64,000 nt of DNA, taken from NCBI GenBank assembly GCA_964559175.1, contig CAZLGT010000013.1, positions 1 through 64,000 on the forward strand. The letters run 5' to 3'. How positions within the stretch are numbered: the first letter of the stretch is position 1; every line of letters starts with the position of its first letter. This DNA comes from Mariniphaga sp964559175 (GTDB taxonomy: Bacteria > Bacteroidota > Bacteroidia > Bacteroidales > Prolixibacteraceae). The position numbers and the translations under genes were made by a program. The notes below the pieces were generated by a model. That model worked only from the letters and a program-made list of their open reading frames with translations, searched no databases and was not told the origin of the DNA. Positions 9,067-17,070 of the stretch are shown in pieces.

Positions 9067-9136
9067 CACCCTGAGCGTAGTCGAAGGGTGGTATTTAGTT
9101 AATAATTCAAATCATGCTTCGACTTCGCTCAGCATG
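9067..9136. repeat. two hairpin repeats with a conserved 12-nt loop (left flank of GIY-YIG gene)
   Basis: Unit 1 has arms CACCCT and AGGGTG around the loop GAGCGTAGTCGA (9067-9090). Unit 2 has arms CATGCT and AGCATG around TCGACTTCGCTC (9113-9136), in the opposite orientation. The loops are nearly identical when read on the same strand, while the arm sequences differ but still pair. The same family recurs at 9513-9592. Confidence 0.85.
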
Positions 9137-9169
9137 ACACTCTGCAATAAATGCAAAAACAAATATAAG

Positions 9170-9493
9170 CTATTCTATATTTTTGTTGCAATTAGAATAA
9201 TGTGAGTCACTCTGACAAACTGAATATTCTTTTAATTTTTGCCAATTTCTTTCAATTAAAGCTTCTTTCTTTTTTCTGGACCATCCTTCTAATTTCTTTT
9301 CCCATTGTTCAGCTATTGTAAAATCATTAAAGGATTCGCAAAATGCCAGTTCTACGGGCCGACGTTTAAATGTATAACTATCTGGTGAAGTTCCTGCATT
9401 ATGCTCTGCAATTCTTCGTTCAATGTCATTTGTAATTCCTGTGTAGTAGCTGCCATCACTGCATTTCAGAATATAAACGTAAAATGGTTTCAT
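9170..9493 (-). CDS. GIY-YIG nuclease superfamily protein
   Basis: A 107-aa single-domain protein of the UPF0213/YhbQ-like size class. The first strand is YVYILKC and the GIY-YIG pair appears as YTGITN after CSDGSYY. The following helix has the catalytic-type Arg in DIERRIAEHN; a conserved Glu lies further on (AEQWEKKLEGWSR). The substrate is unknown. Both sides of the gene carry copies of one hairpin repeat family, two on the left and three on the right, which suggests that gene and repeats travel together or that the protein acts on the repeats; that link is inference. Confidence 0.9.
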   Translation of the reverse strand: MKPFYVYILKCSDGSYYTGITNDIERRIAEHNAGTSPDSYTFKRRPVELAFCESFNDFTIAEQWEKKLEGWSRKKKEALIERNWQKLKEYSVCQSDSHYSNCNKNIE

Positions 9494-9512
9494 GTTTTTT
9501 TGTTTAAATGAC

Positions 9513-9592
9513 CATCCTTCGACTACGCTCAGGATGACTTTCGACTACGCTCAGGATGACTTCCGAGGTCACAGTGAGCGTAGTCGAACTGT
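9513..9592. repeat. three hairpin repeats with the same conserved loop (right flank)
   Basis: Unit 3 (9513-9536) has arms CATCCT/AGGATG around TCGACTACGCTC. Unit 4 (9541-9560) repeats the loop and the right arm but lacks its own left arm. Unit 5 (9571-9592) is inverted, with arms ACAGT/ACTGT. Unit 5 lies across the 3' end of the glycosyltransferase gene and encodes its last residues and stop. Confidence 0.85.
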
Positions 9593-10870
9593 CAGATTTT
9601 CATATAATTCAATAGTTTCTTTTGCTTTGAAATGAATATCAAAATTTGCTTTGGTGCCTTCGTACCCGGCCCGACTTAGTGTTTCCATCTTATCAGGGTC
9701 GGAAAGCAAATCAGCCCAGGTTTCGGCAAGTTTTTCAGGTGAATTGGGCATGTAGGTCACTCCCCCACCCGACAGTTCAATAATTTCAGAAAAAGCGCCC
9801 AGTGCAGGCTGAACTACCGGAACACCCGATGCCATCGACTCCAGCAGGTAAATTCCAAATGCCTCGCCAATACGTACCGGCACCGATACCAGCGCTACTT
9901 TTTTAAAGAAATCATGAACAGCCTCGTCTTCAAATTCCGGTAAAATCTCAAACGATTCTGAAAGTCCGTTTTCCTTTATTTTTCGTTTCTGTTCCTTTAT
10001 AAATTTGGCATCGTCACCGGTATATCCGCCGGTTGCTATAAGTTTTACATCTTCAAATCCAGGCTTCTTTTTCAGTTCGATAAATGCATCCACCACAATA
10101 TCGAAACCATCTTTATGGCACATCCGTGATATGTATCCCACGTTGCGTTCCTTTTCCCGGGTAGAAATGTATTTATAATCTTCCACAGCAACGCCTAAGT
10201 GGATGGTTTTTATCTTTTCACCGGAAAGGCTCATCCGCTTTTTCATTTCACCGGCAAAATAATTGCTTACCGAAACCAGTGCATCCACATCTTTTGCCCG
10301 CTCGTGCATCAAATTCCAGATTTTTTTCTGAAACTGAGGCTGCATGGGGTCAATCCAAACATCTTCGTCCTGCAGCGAACAAAGTACCGGCACACCAATT
10401 TTTTCTTTTAATCTTCGGGCCAGTCCCAAAAGCAACGCATTTGAAATATGAATAATGTCGGGCTTGCAATGGTCGGCAATCCAGTTCACCATGTGGTCCA
10501 GTTCTGCCTTTTGCTCGCCTTCCTCACCCAAAAGCATGGAGAAAGTCATGTCCTCCAGCCCCTTAGCTCTTGTAGAACCAGCCATTGAAGCTGCCAGTTT
10601 CATCATGGGCTTTGAATTCAGCAATTTATCTACCCACGCAGGCGCCTTCCTGAAAATGGGGTAAACCTGCTTCAGGTAAAGACTGATTGCGCCGTAAAAA
10701 ATAGGCACATCGGAAATGTCGTGTTCATCGCCGAACAATGGCAGGTACATGGGAATTTTGGTTACATTGTGCCCCTCGGCCCGCAATGCATTAAAATATT
10801 TGCTGTCGCGCAGGCAGTTGCCGCAATAAAAGCTTCCTCCCGAACCGGGTATGATTTGTATGATGTTCAT
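9569..10870 (-). CDS. glycosyltransferase family 4 protein
   Basis: A 433-aa GT-B fold protein without signal peptide. The N-terminal acceptor-side domain begins MNIIQIIPGSGGSFYCGN. The C-terminal nucleotide-sugar domain has EAFGIYLLESMASGVPVV, the E-x7-E motif of retaining GT4 enzymes. Donor and acceptor cannot be told from sequence. The C-terminal TVRLRSL and the stop codon are encoded by an intergenic hairpin repeat (unit 5), so the original end may have been replaced. It lies downstream of the beta-propeller cluster on the same strand, separated by 68 bases containing another short repeat. Confidence 0.9.
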   Translation of the reverse strand: MNIIQIIPGSGGSFYCGNCLRDSKYFNALRAEGHNVTKIPMYLPLFGDEHDISDVPIFYGAISLYLKQVYPIFRKAPAWVDKLLNSKPMMKLAASMAGSTRAKGLEDMTFSMLLGEEGEQKAELDHMVNWIADHCKPDIIHISNALLLGLARRLKEKIGVPVLCSLQDEDVWIDPMQPQFQKKIWNLMHERAKDVDALVSVSNYFAGEMKKRMSLSGEKIKTIHLGVAVEDYKYISTREKERNVGYISRMCHKDGFDIVVDAFIELKKKPGFEDVKLIATGGYTGDDAKFIKEQKRKIKENGLSESFEILPEFEDEAVHDFFKKVALVSVPVRIGEAFGIYLLESMASGVPVVQPALGAFSEIIELSGGGVTYMPNSPEKLAETWADLLSDPDKMETLSRAGYEGTKANFDIHFKAKETIELYENLTVRLRSL

Positions 10871-10885
10871 AATTTATATTTTTAC

Positions 10886-10910
10886 CGCAAAGACACCAGG
10901 ACGCAAAGAA
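10886..10910. repeat. short intergenic repeat, GCAAAGACGCAAAG family, copy 1
   Basis: Contains CGCAAAGACACCAGGACGCAAAG. Related copies occur at 17046 and 20857, each in a gap between genes of the same cluster. The repeat is not palindromic. Confidence 0.6.
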
Positions 10911-10938
10911 AAATATTACATCCCTGCTACTGTAATTT

Positions 10939-12048
10939 TCAATTTCCAAAACAATACACGTTTCCGTCGTAGGCCCCTACAAACATTTTTCCGCCGGCCA
11001 GTGCAGGATTATGAATAATCTGGCTGCCAATTTCGTAAGTCCAAACAACTTTGCCATCAGAAGTGTTCACCAGCGCCAAATCGCCGCGCATGTTGGCCAC
11101 CACCACTTTATTTCCAGCCACCACCGGCGATGCTTCCACACGGTTTCCGGTGTTGTAATCCCACTTCTTTTTTCCGCTGTTTTTATCGAAAGCATATAAA
11201 AATTTGTTGTGATTGGCTGTAAAAAGCCGGTTTCCCAAAACAGCCGGAGATGCGATAAAGGGAAGCGTGGTGTTTTCGTCTTCCCACTCCCAGGACGTTT
11301 CTTCTTTTTCAATGTCCACCTGAAAAAACCGTCCGTCGTAATCGCCCAGATATGCTTTTTGCTTTTCCAGGGCCGGCGAACCGGGTACATACGTTGCAAC
11401 GTCGATTTTCTTATCGGCTTTCCCTGAAACGATATCCACCATGTGCAGGTATCCGTCGCAGCCGCCAAAAAAGGTTTTTCCATCCGAACAGGCAGGAGCG
11501 CCGTTTATAAAATTATCCGATTCGTATTTCCAGACTACTTCGCCCGATTGGGCATCCACACAGTGCAGATAGTAATCGTAGCTGCCCACAAGAATATAGG
11601 TTTTACCGCCAGCCTCCCACCAGTTGGCCGAGCCGATAATCTGATTGTCAGTTTCGTAATCCCATTTTTTTGCACCGGTATTTAAATCGAGGGCATAAAA
11701 ATTTCCATCGAGATTGCCAATGAAAACCGTACCATTATGAATAAGTGCCGGCGCTTCTATGGTATTTGAAGTTTCATACTTCCAAAGAAGTTTTCCCTGC
11801 AAATCGAGACAGTAAACCACACCATCGGTGGAGCCAATCACCACTTTCCCCTGGTCAACCACCGGCGCCGATTTAATGTTATCGCCAGTTTGGAATGTCC
11901 AGAGCAATTTGGGCTGGTTCGGCAGTTCGGTTTTGGAAACACCTGTCAGCTGCTGGTTTCCGCGAAAAATGGGCCAGGAATCGGCGGATTGGGCGGATAA
12001 ACCGGCTGCAAAAAAGAGAATGGCAATTGTATTTATAACTTTTTTCAT
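10939..12048 (-). CDS. secreted PQQ-like beta-propeller protein
   Basis: A 369-aa exported protein. From the ATG at 12048 it has a signal peptide ending near LSAQS; an upstream ATG at 12081 lies in a hairpin repeat and is unlikely. The mature part is built of repeated PQQ/BamB-type blades (patterns such as GKVVIGSTDGVVYCLDLQG and GNFYALDLNTGAKKWDY), enough for a full 7- or 8-bladed propeller. I see no tryptophan-docking or Ca/PQQ ligand set typical of true quinoprotein dehydrogenases, so cofactor binding is doubtful. It is the last gene of the redox cluster, directly after the flavoprotein gene. Confidence 0.88.
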   Translation of the reverse strand: MKKVINTIAILFFAAGLSAQSADSWPIFRGNQQLTGVSKTELPNQPKLLWTFQTGDNIKSAPVVDQGKVVIGSTDGVVYCLDLQGKLLWKYETSNTIEAPALIHNGTVFIGNLDGNFYALDLNTGAKKWDYETDNQIIGSANWWEAGGKTYILVGSYDYYLHCVDAQSGEVVWKYESDNFINGAPACSDGKTFFGGCDGYLHMVDIVSGKADKKIDVATYVPGSPALEKQKAYLGDYDGRFFQVDIEKEETSWEWEDENTTLPFIASPAVLGNRLFTANHNKFLYAFDKNSGKKKWDYNTGNRVEASPVVAGNKVVVANMRGDLALVNTSDGKVVWTYEIGSQIIHNPALAGGKMFVGAYDGNVYCFGN

Positions 12049-12067
12049 AATATTCGTTATTAAAGTT

Positions 12068-12115
12068 AACCACCCAGGCACATAGTTCTATTGTGCTCTA
12101 TGTGCCTATGTGGTT
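12068..12115. repeat. long intergenic hairpin with two 18-nt arms
   Basis: The arms 12068-12085 and 12098-12115 pair over 16 of 18 positions (AACCAC..AGGCACATAG against CTATGTGCCT..GTGGTT) around a 12-nt loop. It lies between the flavoprotein and the downstream propeller gene. The right arm holds the flavoprotein stop codon TAG. It could act as a processing site or weak terminator, but has no T-run. Confidence 0.75.
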
Positions 12116-13677
12116 TGTTTAAAATTATCCTTCAACTCAATCGCCCCGGTCGGACATCCTTTGGCCACTTTCAGGGCGGTTTCGATAAGTGCCTGTTCCA
12201 GTTCCTCATTGAACGGCACGCCCACCTCCACATCAAAACCCCTGCCAATGTAGGTAAACCCAAACCTTTCGCCGTCTTTTTCGGTGAGGCGCACACAAAT
12301 TCCGCACTTGATACATTTTTGCGGTTCGTAAATTAGGGTAGAATGGGTATCCAATTTGGTTATTTTCCTGCGTTCACTGGTTTTGAAGCGGCGCTGGTCA
12401 ACATTATACCGGTCGGAATAAATCCGTAGTTTACAGTCGTCGATGGCCCGGCAGTCGCAGCGCAGGCACCGTTTGGCCTCGGCAATGGCTTCTTCGGCTG
12501 AAAAACCATTGTAACCGCCTTTTTCAGGGTAGGTGCGTTTTGCTACCACTGATTCTTTCAGGTATTCTGAATACTCCTCATTTACCAGCCGGCCAAACCG
12601 GGAGTTGAACATGCGGGGCTCACCTTTTACAGGCTGGCCGCTCAAATACTGCCAGATGGAAAAAGCCACCTCTTTCCCCTGCCCGACAGACCGGACTGCC
12701 AGTTTTGAAGAACGCAGTGCATTACCAACAGCAAACACATTTTCCACAGAAGTCTGGTAAGAGTTTCTGTCGGCAACAATTCCTTTTGGTGTTAATTTCA
12801 ATCCAAAATTTTCCGTTCCTTCCCCAACTGCACCAAAAGCAACAACAACAGCATCATAACTGCTTTGCATTTCGGCAAAAGTTTTATTATCAATCGTTTT
12901 TTCTCCAAAAAACTCCACACCGGTTTTCAGGATGAGGTCAATTTCCTTGTCGAGCACATCATGAGGTAAAATCTCTTCGCTGATTTCCATCCGCAATTGT
13001 CCTCCGGCTTTTTCAGATTTATCGAAAAGCGAAACCTGAATTCCCTGCAACTGCAAATAATATGCAGCCGCCAGCCCTGCCGGACCCGCGCCAATTACAG
13101 CCACCTTGTGTCCGGTTTTTTTTGCAGGAATGATTTCCGGTTCAGCGCCCTCATCTCCCACAAAACGTTTGAGCAGGCAAATGGAAACCGGTTCGTCCAC
13201 GGTTTTGCGATGGCAGGCTCCTTCGCAGGGAGCCGGACAAATGCGTCCCAACACAGCAGGCAGAGCAATGTCGCGCTTCACCACTTCCAGCGATTCATCA
13301 AATTTTCCGGCCGCTATCAGCCGGTTCATCAGCGGGATGTTCATGTGGGCCGGGCACGCAATATGACATGGCGCTTCGCAATCACCAACATGTTCGCTGA
13401 GCAAAAGTTCCAGGGCTGTTTGCCGGGCTTCGGTAATTTCTTCGTCATCGGAAATAATCTCCATTCCCTCGGCTGCTTTGATTGAACAGGATGGAAAGAG
13501 TTTACCATTACTCTTGTCCTTTACCAGGCAAAGCATGCACGAGGTGAAATGCTCCAGTTCGTCGTGCCAGCAAAGGTTGGGAACATCAATTCCCATCTGT
13601 TGTGCTGCCTTCATCACCGACGTGCCATTTTCAATCTGAATTTCCTTGTTATTTATTTTTAACCTTATCATTTTCAA
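12106..13677 (-). CDS. iron-sulfur flavoprotein (NuoG-type 2Fe-2S, GltD-like FAD domain lacking the NAD(P) domain)
   Basis: A 523-aa cytoplasmic redox protein. In order: a NuoG/FdhA-type [2Fe-2S] domain (Cys 36, 47, 50, 64); a GltB/NfnB-type double 4Fe-4S region (Cys 100/104/108 and 147/151/155); an FAD Rossmann domain (GAGPAG 196-201, VFAVGNA 314-320); a Cys cluster at 404-415; and a C-terminal CIKCGIC plus GCP site (455-461, 508). In GltD and NfnB an NAD(P)-binding Rossmann domain with a GGGNTAMD-like motif is inserted between the two halves of the FAD domain. Here the chain runs directly from VVVAFGA (278-283) to VFAVGNA. The partner is very likely the NuoEF fusion. The ATG at 13677 overlaps the DUF1016 gene by 29 bases; a second ATG (Met3, at 13671) is possible. 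The stop lies in a hairpin repeat. Confidence 0.88.
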   Translation of the reverse strand: MKMIRLKINNKEIQIENGTSVMKAAQQMGIDVPNLCWHDELEHFTSCMLCLVKDKSNGKLFPSCSIKAAEGMEIISDDEEITEARQTALELLLSEHVGDCEAPCHIACPAHMNIPLMNRLIAAGKFDESLEVVKRDIALPAVLGRICPAPCEGACHRKTVDEPVSICLLKRFVGDEGAEPEIIPAKKTGHKVAVIGAGPAGLAAAYYLQLQGIQVSLFDKSEKAGGQLRMEISEEILPHDVLDKEIDLILKTGVEFFGEKTIDNKTFAEMQSSYDAVVVAFGAVGEGTENFGLKLTPKGIVADRNSYQTSVENVFAVGNALRSSKLAVRSVGQGKEVAFSIWQYLSGQPVKGEPRMFNSRFGRLVNEEYSEYLKESVVAKRTYPEKGGYNGFSAEEAIAEAKRCLRCDCRAIDDCKLRIYSDRYNVDQRRFKTSERRKITKLDTHSTLIYEPQKCIKCGICVRLTEKDGERFGFTYIGRGFDVEVGVPFNEELEQALIETALKVAKGCPTGAIELKDNFKQTT

Positions 13678-14674
13678 TTATATAATTAGCTGCGGGTTCA
13701 GCCAAACTGTAAAACTCATCCAATTTTCGCTCAAGCAATTTTTTATCAAACAAACTGGTTTCATATTTTGAAACCAATGCGGGTGACACGCTTCTGCTTA
13801 AGGCATATTCCACTACCTTAGAATCTTTATTTTTACATAGAATAATCCCGACACTAGGTTTTTCATGATCTTTTCTTATATCTCTGTCCAGTGCTTCAAG
13901 GTAAAATTCCAACTTTCCCAAATACTCCGGTTTGAAATCGTTAATTTTTAAATCGATTGCCACCAGACATTGTAATTCGCGATTAAAAAAAAGTAAATCC
14001 ACAAAATAATCTTTTTGCCCCACCTGAAGCCGGTATTCTTCGCCAACAAATGAAAAATCCCTACCAAATTCCAGAATAAAATCTTTCAAATTTTCAATAA
14101 TAGCTTTTCTTAAATCCTCTTCAGAATACTTTTTAGGAAGCGCCAGAAAATCAAATACATAATTGTCTTTAAAAATTAAATGAGCTTCAGGATGTATTTC
14201 TCTCATCACTGGTGAGAGTTTTTCCTGTGATAACAAAACACGCTCAAAAAGTGCACTGTTTATTTGTCTTTCAAGTTCGCGCGAACTTAGTTTTTCCTTA
14301 ATAGCAAGGTTGATATAGAATTCTCTTTCTTTTTCAGTTGTTGTTTTGGAAATTATTATCAGATTATTTGTCCAGTTTAATTCTCTCAGCAGTGCTGAGA
14401 GTTTTTCATTTTGGAAATAAATTTCATAAAACTGCTTCATCCGCCAAAGATTCTGAGTTGAGAATCCCTTCATTTCCGGTTCAGTTCTTTTCAGGTAATC
14501 CGAAAGGTTATTTACAATTCCTTCTCCCCATTCTGAGTTTTTTATTTTTTCTGAAATGTATTTTCCTATTTCCCAGTAAAGATCAATAAGATGCACATTA
14601 ACGGCATGAAAAGCATTGTTTTTTGCTTTTTGAATAAGTGTTCGTATTTCTGCAAATTGCTTTTCGATAATCAT
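13649..14674 (-). CDS. DUF1016/YhcG-type PDDEXK nuclease domain protein
   Basis: A 341-aa protein with the two-part YhcG architecture. The N-terminal helical domain includes LYWEIGKYISEKIKNSEWGEG and GFSTQNLWRMKQFYE. The C-terminal PD-(D/E)xK nuclease-like domain includes DYFVDLLFFNRELQCLVAIDLK. The family is often found with restriction or defence loci and is thought to act in nucleic acid processing; the substrate is unknown. It sits between the two subunits of a predicted redox complex, is visibly richer in A and T than its neighbours, and overlaps the downstream flavoprotein start by 29 bases. I take it as an insertion in the operon. Confidence 0.9.
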   Translation of the reverse strand: MIIEKQFAEIRTLIQKAKNNAFHAVNVHLIDLYWEIGKYISEKIKNSEWGEGIVNNLSDYLKRTEPEMKGFSTQNLWRMKQFYEIYFQNEKLSALLRELNWTNNLIIISKTTTEKEREFYINLAIKEKLSSRELERQINSALFERVLLSQEKLSPVMREIHPEAHLIFKDNYVFDFLALPKKYSEEDLRKAIIENLKDFILEFGRDFSFVGEEYRLQVGQKDYFVDLLFFNRELQCLVAIDLKINDFKPEYLGKLEFYLEALDRDIRKDHEKPSVGIILCKNKDSKVVEYALSRSVSPALVSKYETSLFDKKLLERKLDEFYSLAEPAANYIIENDKVKNK

Positions 14675-14692
14675 CTCAATAAATTTTTCAAT

Positions 14693-17035
14693 CTACTTCA
14701 CATCTATCCCATCCACCGGGCAAACGGCACGGCAGGAGTCGCATTTAATACAAAGTTCGGTGTCGATGCTGTGTTTTTCGTGCGGGGTGAACGGGATGGC
14801 GTCCACCGGGCATTTTTGGGCACAGAGGGTGCAGCCAATGCAATTGTCGTTTACTGAATAGGTAATAAGTTCGGTGCATTTTCCGGTTGGACAAACGCCG
14901 TTGATGTGTGCTTCATACTCATCACGGAAATACATCAAGGTGCTGATAACCGGATTGGGGGCTGTTTTTCCCAACCCGCACAAACTGCCTTTTCGGGTCC
15001 ATTCGGCCAGTTTTTCAAGTTCCTCAATATCTCCTTTTTTTCCTTTTCCGCTGGTGATGTTTTCCAGAATGTCGAGCATGCGTTTGGTTCCTACCCGGCA
15101 AAACGTACATTTTCCACATGATTCATCCTGGGTAAACGAAAGGAAAAACCGGGCCATGTCCACCATGCAGTCGGTATCGTCGAGCACCACAAGACCACCG
15201 GAGCCCATCATAGCGCCCATTTCGGTGAGCGATTCGTAATTGATGGGCGTGTTTGCATGTTCCGCCGGAATACATCCACCGGAAGGACCGCCAATCTGCA
15301 CCGCTTTAAACTTACGTCCGTTGGCAATGCCGCCGCCAATTACTTCCACCACCTCGCGGATGGTAATTCCCATAGGCACCTCAATCAGGCCTCCGCGGGC
15401 CACTTTTCCGGCCAGCGCAAACACTTTTGTGCCCGTGTTTCCGTGTGTGCCAATTCCTTTAAATTTTTCTGAACCTTCGCGAATAATATAGGAAATCTGG
15501 GCCATGGTTTCAGCGTTATTCACCAGCGTTGGATAACCCCATAACCCTTTTTGAGCGGGGAATGGCGGACGAATTCTCGGAAAACCGCGGCTTCCTTCGA
15601 TGGAGGCAATCAATGCCGTTTCCTCACCACACACAAACGCGCCGGCGCCTTCGTAAATGGTCAAATCCAAATCGAAGCCGGAGCCCATGATGTTTTTCCC
15701 CAAAAGATTTTTTTCACGGCAAATTTCCAGCGCTTTTCTCATGCGTTTAACTGCCAGCGGATATTCAGCCCTAATGTAAAAATAGCCTTGATGAATGTCC
15801 ACTGCATAAGCGGCTATTATCATTCCCTCAATTACACGATAGGGATAACTTTCCAGAAGCATCCGGTCCATAAAGGCTCCGGGGTCGCCTTCGTCGCCGT
15901 TGCAAATCAGGTATTTCAGTTCGCTTTTTTCTTTCTTCACAAACTCCCACTTCACACCTGTGGGGAAACCGGCGCCACCGCGACCGCGAATGCCACTGTT
16001 TTTCACTTCTGCAACTACCACATCGGGAGAAAGCGTTTCAAACATTTTTTTCAAAGCAGAAAAACCGCCCCGCTTTTGGTACTCCTCAATGTCAATTGGA
16101 TTGATAATGCCACGGTACTCGGTGGCAATGGGAATCTGATTTCCGAGGAACGATGCCACCGGCTTTTCGCGCATGCTAATTTCATATCGCTGAACACCGT
16201 CCCAATTGCGGTCGGTCTGAATATCTTCGGCAAAATGAATCAGCTTGTTTTTTATTCTGGAAAGAATTCCCGGTGGCTGGAAATGACTTTCAACAATGTT
16301 TTTTACATCCTCTGGCTTCACTTTGGCATAAAGTGTCGGTTCGCCTTCGTTGGGCACTATTTCCACCAGCGGAACCTGATGACACATGCCCACGCAGCCA
16401 ACGTGTTTCAGTTTCACCCGCAATCCACTCTGATTGACCACTCTCTCCACTTCCTGCTCTATTTCGCCACTTCCGCTGGCCACACAGCACGAACCAAGCC
16501 CGATGCGTATTTCACCTTTAATTTCAGAACCATCGGCTTTCCTGAACTTTTTCACTCCCTTTTTTCCCTGCTGACTTTCAAAGTCTTCAATCACCTTATC
16601 CACCTGGTCGGGTGCCACGTGGCCGTAAGTAATTTCATCAATCTGAACCACAGGAGCCAATGTGCAGCAACCCAGGCAGCTTACCTTTTCCAGTGTATAG
16701 TCTCCTGACTCATCGGTTTCTTCACCAGCATCCAGTTTAAAATGTCTGCGGAATGCATCATGAACCAAACCCGCGCCTTTCACGTGGCATGCCGTTCCCA
16801 CGCATACCTTTACCATGTGTTTTCCGGCGGGCTGCATTCGGAACTGCTTATAAAAACTGGCCACACTTACAATTTCAGAAGGTGTAATAGCCGTTTTTTC
16901 AGAAAGATATTTCAAAGTCTCTTCCGGCAGGTAATTGTATTCATTCTGAATGGCCTGTAAAATCGGAATCAGGTTCTTTTTTTCGGAACCTTTTTCCTGA
17001 ATGATTAGGTCAATATTTTGAAAATTGTTTGTCAT
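14693..17035 (-). CDS. NuoE-NuoF fusion, HndA-HndB-HndC-like NADH oxidoreductase subunit
   Basis: A 780-aa cytoplasmic iron-sulfur flavoprotein (from the ATG at 17035; an ATG at 17086 would overlap the upstream gene). A NuoE-type thioredoxin-fold 2Fe-2S domain has Cys 78, 83, 120 and 124. A second thioredoxin-like 2Fe-2S domain has Cys 183/184, 214 and 218, as in HndB. The NuoF core has the NADH/FMN loop GRGGAGFPTG at 351-360, an SLBB region, and a 4Fe-4S site at Cys 640, 643, 646 and 686. Two ferredoxin clusters (Cys 732-742, 762-772) end the protein. This is the HndABC set in one chain. In hydrogenases and Stn transhydrogenases the NuoF-like subunit oxidises NADH; the partner here is the flavoprotein downstream, not a hydrogenase. 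Confidence 0.92.
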   Translation of the reverse strand: MTNNFQNIDLIIQEKGSEKKNLIPILQAIQNEYNYLPEETLKYLSEKTAITPSEIVSVASFYKQFRMQPAGKHMVKVCVGTACHVKGAGLVHDAFRRHFKLDAGEETDESGDYTLEKVSCLGCCTLAPVVQIDEITYGHVAPDQVDKVIEDFESQQGKKGVKKFRKADGSEIKGEIRIGLGSCCVASGSGEIEQEVERVVNQSGLRVKLKHVGCVGMCHQVPLVEIVPNEGEPTLYAKVKPEDVKNIVESHFQPPGILSRIKNKLIHFAEDIQTDRNWDGVQRYEISMREKPVASFLGNQIPIATEYRGIINPIDIEEYQKRGGFSALKKMFETLSPDVVVAEVKNSGIRGRGGAGFPTGVKWEFVKKEKSELKYLICNGDEGDPGAFMDRMLLESYPYRVIEGMIIAAYAVDIHQGYFYIRAEYPLAVKRMRKALEICREKNLLGKNIMGSGFDLDLTIYEGAGAFVCGEETALIASIEGSRGFPRIRPPFPAQKGLWGYPTLVNNAETMAQISYIIREGSEKFKGIGTHGNTGTKVFALAGKVARGGLIEVPMGITIREVVEVIGGGIANGRKFKAVQIGGPSGGCIPAEHANTPINYESLTEMGAMMGSGGLVVLDDTDCMVDMARFFLSFTQDESCGKCTFCRVGTKRMLDILENITSGKGKKGDIEELEKLAEWTRKGSLCGLGKTAPNPVISTLMYFRDEYEAHINGVCPTGKCTELITYSVNDNCIGCTLCAQKCPVDAIPFTPHEKHSIDTELCIKCDSCRAVCPVDGIDVK

Positions 17036-17045
17036 AGTATTTTCT

Positions 17046-17068
17046 CGCAAAGGCGCAAAGACGCAAAA
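17046..17068. repeat. short intergenic repeat, GCAAAGACGCAAAG family, copy 2
   Basis: CGCAAAGGCGCAAAGACGC and flanks fill the gap between the membrane-anchored propeller gene and the NuoEF gene. The element supports the ATG at 17035 as the NuoEF start, because the longer frame would translate the repeat. Confidence 0.6.
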
Positions 17069-17070
17069 TT

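Noticed and set aside
9067..9592. CRISPR array
   Set aside because: Repeats are hairpins with variable arms, irregular spacing and both orientations; there are no unique spacers and no cas genes.
12106..17035. Part of respiratory complex I or an [FeFe] hydrogenase
   Set aside because: No membrane Nuo subunits adjoin, the NuoF part has extra ferredoxin clusters, and no H-cluster motifs occur in the partner protein.
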